64,000 nucleotides of DNA from Sarcocystis neurona (Eukaryota > Apicomplexa > Conoidasida > Eucoccidiorida > Sarcocystidae). The stretch spans positions 1 to 64,000 of the forward strand of contig KL647308.1 of NCBI GenBank assembly GCA_000727475.1. Direction: 5' to 3'. Numbering within the stretch: position 1 is the stretch's first letter; every line of letters begins with the position of its first letter. The notes under the pieces are model-generated. The model was given only the letters and a program-made list of their open reading frames with translations, had not been told where the DNA came from and did no database searches. Shown piece by piece: positions 59,801-64,000 of the stretch. The translations under genes and the position numbers were made by a program.

Positions 59801-62537
59801 CAGGAAGAAGAGAGGGGGGAGGAAGAGAGAAGGAAGGCAGCAAACGTGCGCAACATGCTGGAGGAGTCCACACACCGGTATATTTACAGGCTACATGTAC
59901 ATAAGGACAGAGGGGCAGCAACGTACGTACATATTTGGAGGTACACATACGTAGGCCGTATCTACTCGGCCAACAGCGATGTTCCTTGCAGTTACAAATG
60001 TCGAAATTTCGCTTTCTGTCTCTCCCCTCTTCTCTACAGCTCCTTCGTTTCTTTTTTTCTCGGTATTGTCTTTCTCTGTCTCTTTCTCTCTTTCTGCGTG
60101 CTTGCGTACGACTTCTCTGCCTGCACTTGACAGCGCCGTTCCACTTTTCAAAGGACCTACTCTTTGCCGTAAGACACGTCGAGAGGCGGGAGCTCAATCG
60201 TGCGTCGAAGCCAGATACAAGCTGCAGGCTACAAACATATATATATATATATGTGGGTAGCTATCCACGTGGATGTGTATGTCTCCGTTCACACACGTAG
60301 GTGAATATATTTGTATTTATGCGTGAATATTTGAGGACGTTTTCCCTCCCCGCTATACTTGGCAGGAACCATCGTCTTTGCTCCTGACGAGAAGCTTTCT
60401 TCTCCACCAGCGTAGTCCACACGGCAAGGACAGATATCATTATTACGTAGCGCTGACCCCTTTACTGCACCTCTACAGGGATACACGCATCCCTACACCC
60501 ATCGAAATATTTGCGTATCCATGCCACAATTATATATATATATATGTATGTGTGTTATTGCTCCGCTGTCTATATATGTATGTATGCACGTATCCATGCA
60601 TATTATATATATATATGGTATTGTACCGCGGTATACGTATCCATGCCACAATTATTTATATATATTTATTTATATTTTCCTCTGTAGACGTGTCCATGCC
60701 ATGTATATATATGTATATATATGTATATCTGTTTTCGCCCTTATACAGGTGTATGTCTGCCGTTGTGTAGTTTTGCAACTGCACGTGTGCGTGTACTGAT
60801 ATTAACGTGGATGTGTTTATACACGTGTAGGCAGGGCAAGTCGGTTTTCTCGAGAGAAATGTACACACGTGTACATCTGTCACATGCAGGCGGATGTGTG
60901 TGTTGATTCGGTGTGTCCAGAGTGCTCGTGTGTCTTCGCTGTCAACTTCTTCCTCCTTCGTTTTTCCCCTCCTCCTTTTCTTCTCCTTTTGTCACGTTTT
61001 TCTCGATTTTCGCCCTTCGGCCGCTCTATCCATTCTATCTTCATCTCCCGCTTTCTTGTACGTTCCTCTGCACGTGGGTGCCCTCTCATGTGCGTCCTCC
61101 TGTGGCAATGATGCAGCACTACCCGCCTGACGAGCCGTACATCGCACTTTTTCCTGGCGGAGGTACGGAAGAAAAGGGGAGAAAAATTCCGCAAAATGCT
61201 GTCTTCTCTCGCTTCTTCCTTTTCTCGTTTTAACACGTCTCTGCACGGGCCGCACTCCTGCATCCCCTCGCTCAACCTCTAGTCAAAGCAACTGCGTCGT
61301 TGTTTCTTGTACTTGTACACACACACGCACGAATCTAGAGATTTATTTCTCTGTTTGTGTGCGTCTTTGAAAAAATATATATATGTGTACGTACGAACAG
61401 GGAGATACACATGTGTACGTCATTGTGAATATATATAGGCGTGTATCTCTCTGTGTATATATGCAGGTTCAACTATGTATATGTAAAAAGGCATATACGC
61501 GAGTGGATGCGTACACTTACAATGCGCTTGTGCATACGTATATATATACACACACATATATATATCTACGTATAGGTCTCGTTGTATTACGTGCAAAACA
61601 CGTGTATACGTATATACACAGAAGTGCACATATATGTATCTATATATGTATGTACGCATATATATACATATATATTGCCGTGCAGGTCTCTTTGCATTAT
61701 GCGCAAGACACATGTACACGTATATATGCAGAAGCGCATACACATATATATGTGTATACATACTTGTATCTACGTGGAGTTCTCTTTGTGGTATGTGGTG
61801 AACACGTGCGTACGTACCATGTATATATACCGATACGTACGGGTGCACATTAACTCGTACACGCACAGAGATACACACACACGCATACACACACATACAT
61901 ACGCACACACATGTATACATACGCACATACATAGATGGACATTAATAGAAATCAAGATATATGTATATATATATATATATATCTTTGTGCGCGTATGAGA
62001 GAGATACACACACGCATACACACACATACATACGCACGCATATGTATACATACGCGCATACATAGATGGATATAAATACAAATCCAGATATATGTATATA
62101 TATACATATCTTTGTGTGCGTATGCACGAAGACATTTATACACGTCACTGCATTACGTGCCATAGAGCTGCTGCGAAGAACCTTGTGTGTATGCAAGCGT
62201 CACATGCTTTGTCGATAAATTTGTAATTCTCTCTTGGTGTGCATAGGTGTACGTACACCTGTCCGTCTTCCTCGACCCCTCCATACACGTAGATATATCC
62301 GCACGTATGTAGAAGATTACTCCGTGAATCTACGAATATACGCCTATTCGTGTGAACCCCTACAGATCTCTTGTGTGTCTCTGTATATCAATGGACAAGC
62401 ATATGTATGCAGAATTTGAAAAAGGTTCTTGGGAAGTAGGCTCGTGAGTACATACGTGAATACATTTAGTTGCACGGATATTGATAACTCTATATACCTG
62501 CACCTGTAGAACTGGTCTGTATTCTATTTACACTAGC

Positions 62538-62568
<31 letters not shown>

Positions 62569-63765
62569 TGTTTACGTACCCTTTGATATGGGTCGATTGC
62601 CTGTGCCCGCGACTACATATTTGCTCGCGAGAAGGACAAAGACTTAGGAGATTTGACGTTCCGACGTCCAAGTGTAAAGGTGCGACTTGATTTCTGTCTT
62701 TTCTTTTTCGCTTCGTTGTCTTCGTGAAAACACGCGTGCTATATGCGTGTTTTCTGATGGGTGGCAGCAAATTTGTACAGGGGAGGGGTGTGGCACCTTC
62801 TGCCTTCTTTCTTGCAGAAGTTTGATATACACATATACACATATATATATATATATATGCGTGTATATATATGCGTGTATATATATATGCGTATATATAT
62901 ATATATATGTATATGTGTACATGTGTATACGTGTGGATGTGTGTAGGAGGAGAGTTCGTTGCTTCTTCTTTTTCTTTTCGACAGTTCCCCTTCTCCTTTT
63001 TCTCTCTGTTCTCCTCTTTATTTGTTTGCGTGTGAGTATAGTCCCTTGTTTTTTGTGTATATGCACCTCCATTCCTTCGCCTTCTGTTTATCCTTTGCTT
63101 TTTGTTTTTCCTCTTCCCCGTCAGCCACTGAAGCAGTACAACCTATACCTGCATATGTGTGTGCACAGGGACGCGCGTCGGTGTGTTGAAGAAGGAGAGT
63201 TCTTTGCGTGTTTGGTTTCTTCGCAGTCTCTTTTCTTGTTTTGTCTTTCGTTTTCAGATGTATTTCATTTTTTTCATTGTACCTCCTCTTTTTCGTCTTC
63301 GCCCTTTTCTTATACTTTTCTTCTTCCTCCTTTCTTCCTTTCCCTACAGTCGTCGACTTATTCTCCTGTTTCATTCTGCTGCTTTTTTAACCTTCTCTCG
63401 AACTTTTCTCCTTTCTCCTGCGGGCGCTTTTGCAAATATGCTTCTCGCTTTTCTTCCTCTCCTTTTCTTCCTCTTCCCCATTCTTGCGTTATTTGTCCCT
63501 CCTCTTATTCGATTCTTTCTTCTCTTCCACTTTTCCGTCTTCTCCTCCTCCTCTTCCGCGTTTTCGATTTTTCCCCGTTCTTTTCCCGTTCTTCGCGCGT
63601 TCTTCTACGTCGCGTTCCTCCTCCTCGCGTGGCTTTTTCATGTCAAGAGCTTTCTTTGTGTGAACTGTGGAGAAATTCCATCTTGGGTATTCTGCTTTTG
63701 CAGGAGATGTGTCAAAGGAGACAGAAGAGAAAAGGGAAGCAATGCGTCTGAAAATTCGCCAGCGC
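56821..63765 (+). CDS. EFG1: Efg1-like rRNA-processing protein, 3' end beyond window
   Basis: Efg1 is a nucleolar factor needed for early 18S rRNA processing in the small-subunit pre-ribosome. Exons 56821-57120, 58460-58601, 59199-59389, 61117-61162 and 63704-63765 join in phase. The last ends at a GTGAGT donor, so at least one more exon lies beyond 64000 or in the final 235 bases. The N-terminus is Ala/Gln-rich, then basic (GGKKKPRPFAKVNRRGKK). The family core follows: ARDIRRLLRKRKE, LPAAAAEELEERAAQLEKAA, AKRKRFVARKKELYDKIRFY, then E-AQKVRRRLKTTRRLLQQLL across a junction that recreates the RFFE-type motif. Next are LSDLTYVL-HYPPDEPYIAL and FPGG, matching the conserved DLNY...YPK...YISLFP block, and EEKREAMRLKIRQR. 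A short Gln run is inserted in exon 3. Introns are 1339, 597, 1727 and 2541 nt, and an additional small exon in the last cannot be excluded. Confidence 0.9.
60230..60740. repeat. TATA/CATG microsatellite in an Efg1 intron
   Basis: TATATATA, CATACACG and near-repeats of GTATCCATGCCACAATTATATATA (about 60500 and 60630) lie in the intron between the exons ending at 59389 and starting at 61117. Confidence 0.75.
61869..62137. repeat. About 131-bp tandem duplication of microsatellite sequence
   Basis: Two adjacent copies start at about 61869 and 62002. Each runs GAGATACACACA...CGCATACACACACATACATACGCAC...ATACATAGATGGA...AAT..AGATATATGTATATATATA...ATCTTTGTG.GCGTATG. Substitutions and small length differences distinguish them. 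Related diverged copies of a GTCTC.TTG.ATTA.G.GCAA tag lie just upstream (61577 and 61687). All sit in the last visible Efg1 intron. Confidence 0.85.
62540..62945. repeat. TATA/GTGTATA microsatellite in an Efg1 intron
   Basis: Runs of (TA)n at 62543-62570 and (GTATATATATGC)n at about 62835-62935 lie upstream of a long CT-rich stretch (62945-63660) that leads to the exon at 63704. Confidence 0.75.
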
Positions 63766-64000
63766 GTGAGTCTCTTTTCTGCGGTTCCTCTCATCTGTGG
63801 AGTCTTCACTTTTTCTTCGTTGCCTTCGTCCACTGCCTTTTTCCTGAGAAGAAGAACATTTTTTGTGTCATCTCCTTGGCCGTCGCCAGTCACAAAACAG
63901 ACCTGCATCTCTTCTTCTTGTTCCACGCTTTCCTCCGTTGTCTCCTCTTTCGCTTTCTCTTCTTCTTTTTTGTTCCCCCACGTGTGCGTACGTGTGTGCG

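Noticed and set aside
62687..63751. A plus-strand ORF of 354 codons
   Set aside because: It is a Phe/Ser/Leu shadow of microsatellite and CT-rich intron, and overlaps the Efg1 exon at 63704 out of frame.

Overview
The window looks like nuclear DNA of a coccidian apicomplexan, most probably Eimeria or a close relative. Its reading frames and introns are loaded with CAG/GCA triplet repeats that encode Gln, Ala, Ser or Leu runs in any frame. It also carries many TA/CA/CATA microsatellites. The genes are split by GT-AG introns and lie on both strands without operons. This identification comes from sequence style and gene structure only. I saw no rRNA, tRNA, CRISPR array or intact transposon.

Layout: positions 1-4192 are repeat-bearing sequence with no supported gene. 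Positions 4193-19233 (minus) hold one very large ubiquilin/Dsk2-type gene: an N-terminal Ser/Ala-rich region, a ubiquitin-like domain, an STI1-type segment, long Gln/Ala/Pro-rich inserts and a C-terminal UBA. Its introns are kilobases long and full of microsatellites. Positions 19234-29087 are about 10 kb between two divergent genes, with a pyrimidine-rich (sense-strand) leader at each end and two blocks of decayed triplet repeat in the middle. Positions 29088-33533 (plus) encode S-adenosylmethionine synthetase in four exons.

Positions 35581-48231 are different: few triplet repeats, and a cluster of compact multi-exon genes whose introns are often only 26-70 nt. I assembled these by hand from splice-site phase. 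One is a MOLO1/TPM-domain membrane protein (45039-46515, plus). The others (at 35.6-36.8, 37.8-38.1, 40.2-41.0, 42.2-42.7, 43.6-44.2 and 46.8-48.2 kb) I cannot name. A 333-bp tandem duplication at 42475-43140 copies two exons of one of these genes.

Positions 48458-52773 (minus) encode the mitochondrial [2Fe-2S] ferredoxin (adrenodoxin/Yah1 type) of iron-sulfur cluster assembly. After a gene-free stretch, positions 56821-63765 (plus) hold most of an Efg1-type rRNA-processing protein that runs off the window.

The recognised genes are housekeeping functions (proteasome shuttling, methyl-donor synthesis, Fe-S assembly, ribosome biogenesis) with no shared pathway. The more unusual content is structural: two intron-size classes side by side, a duplicated exon cassette whose phase forbids using both copies together, and a ubiquilin gene stretched to about 15 kb.
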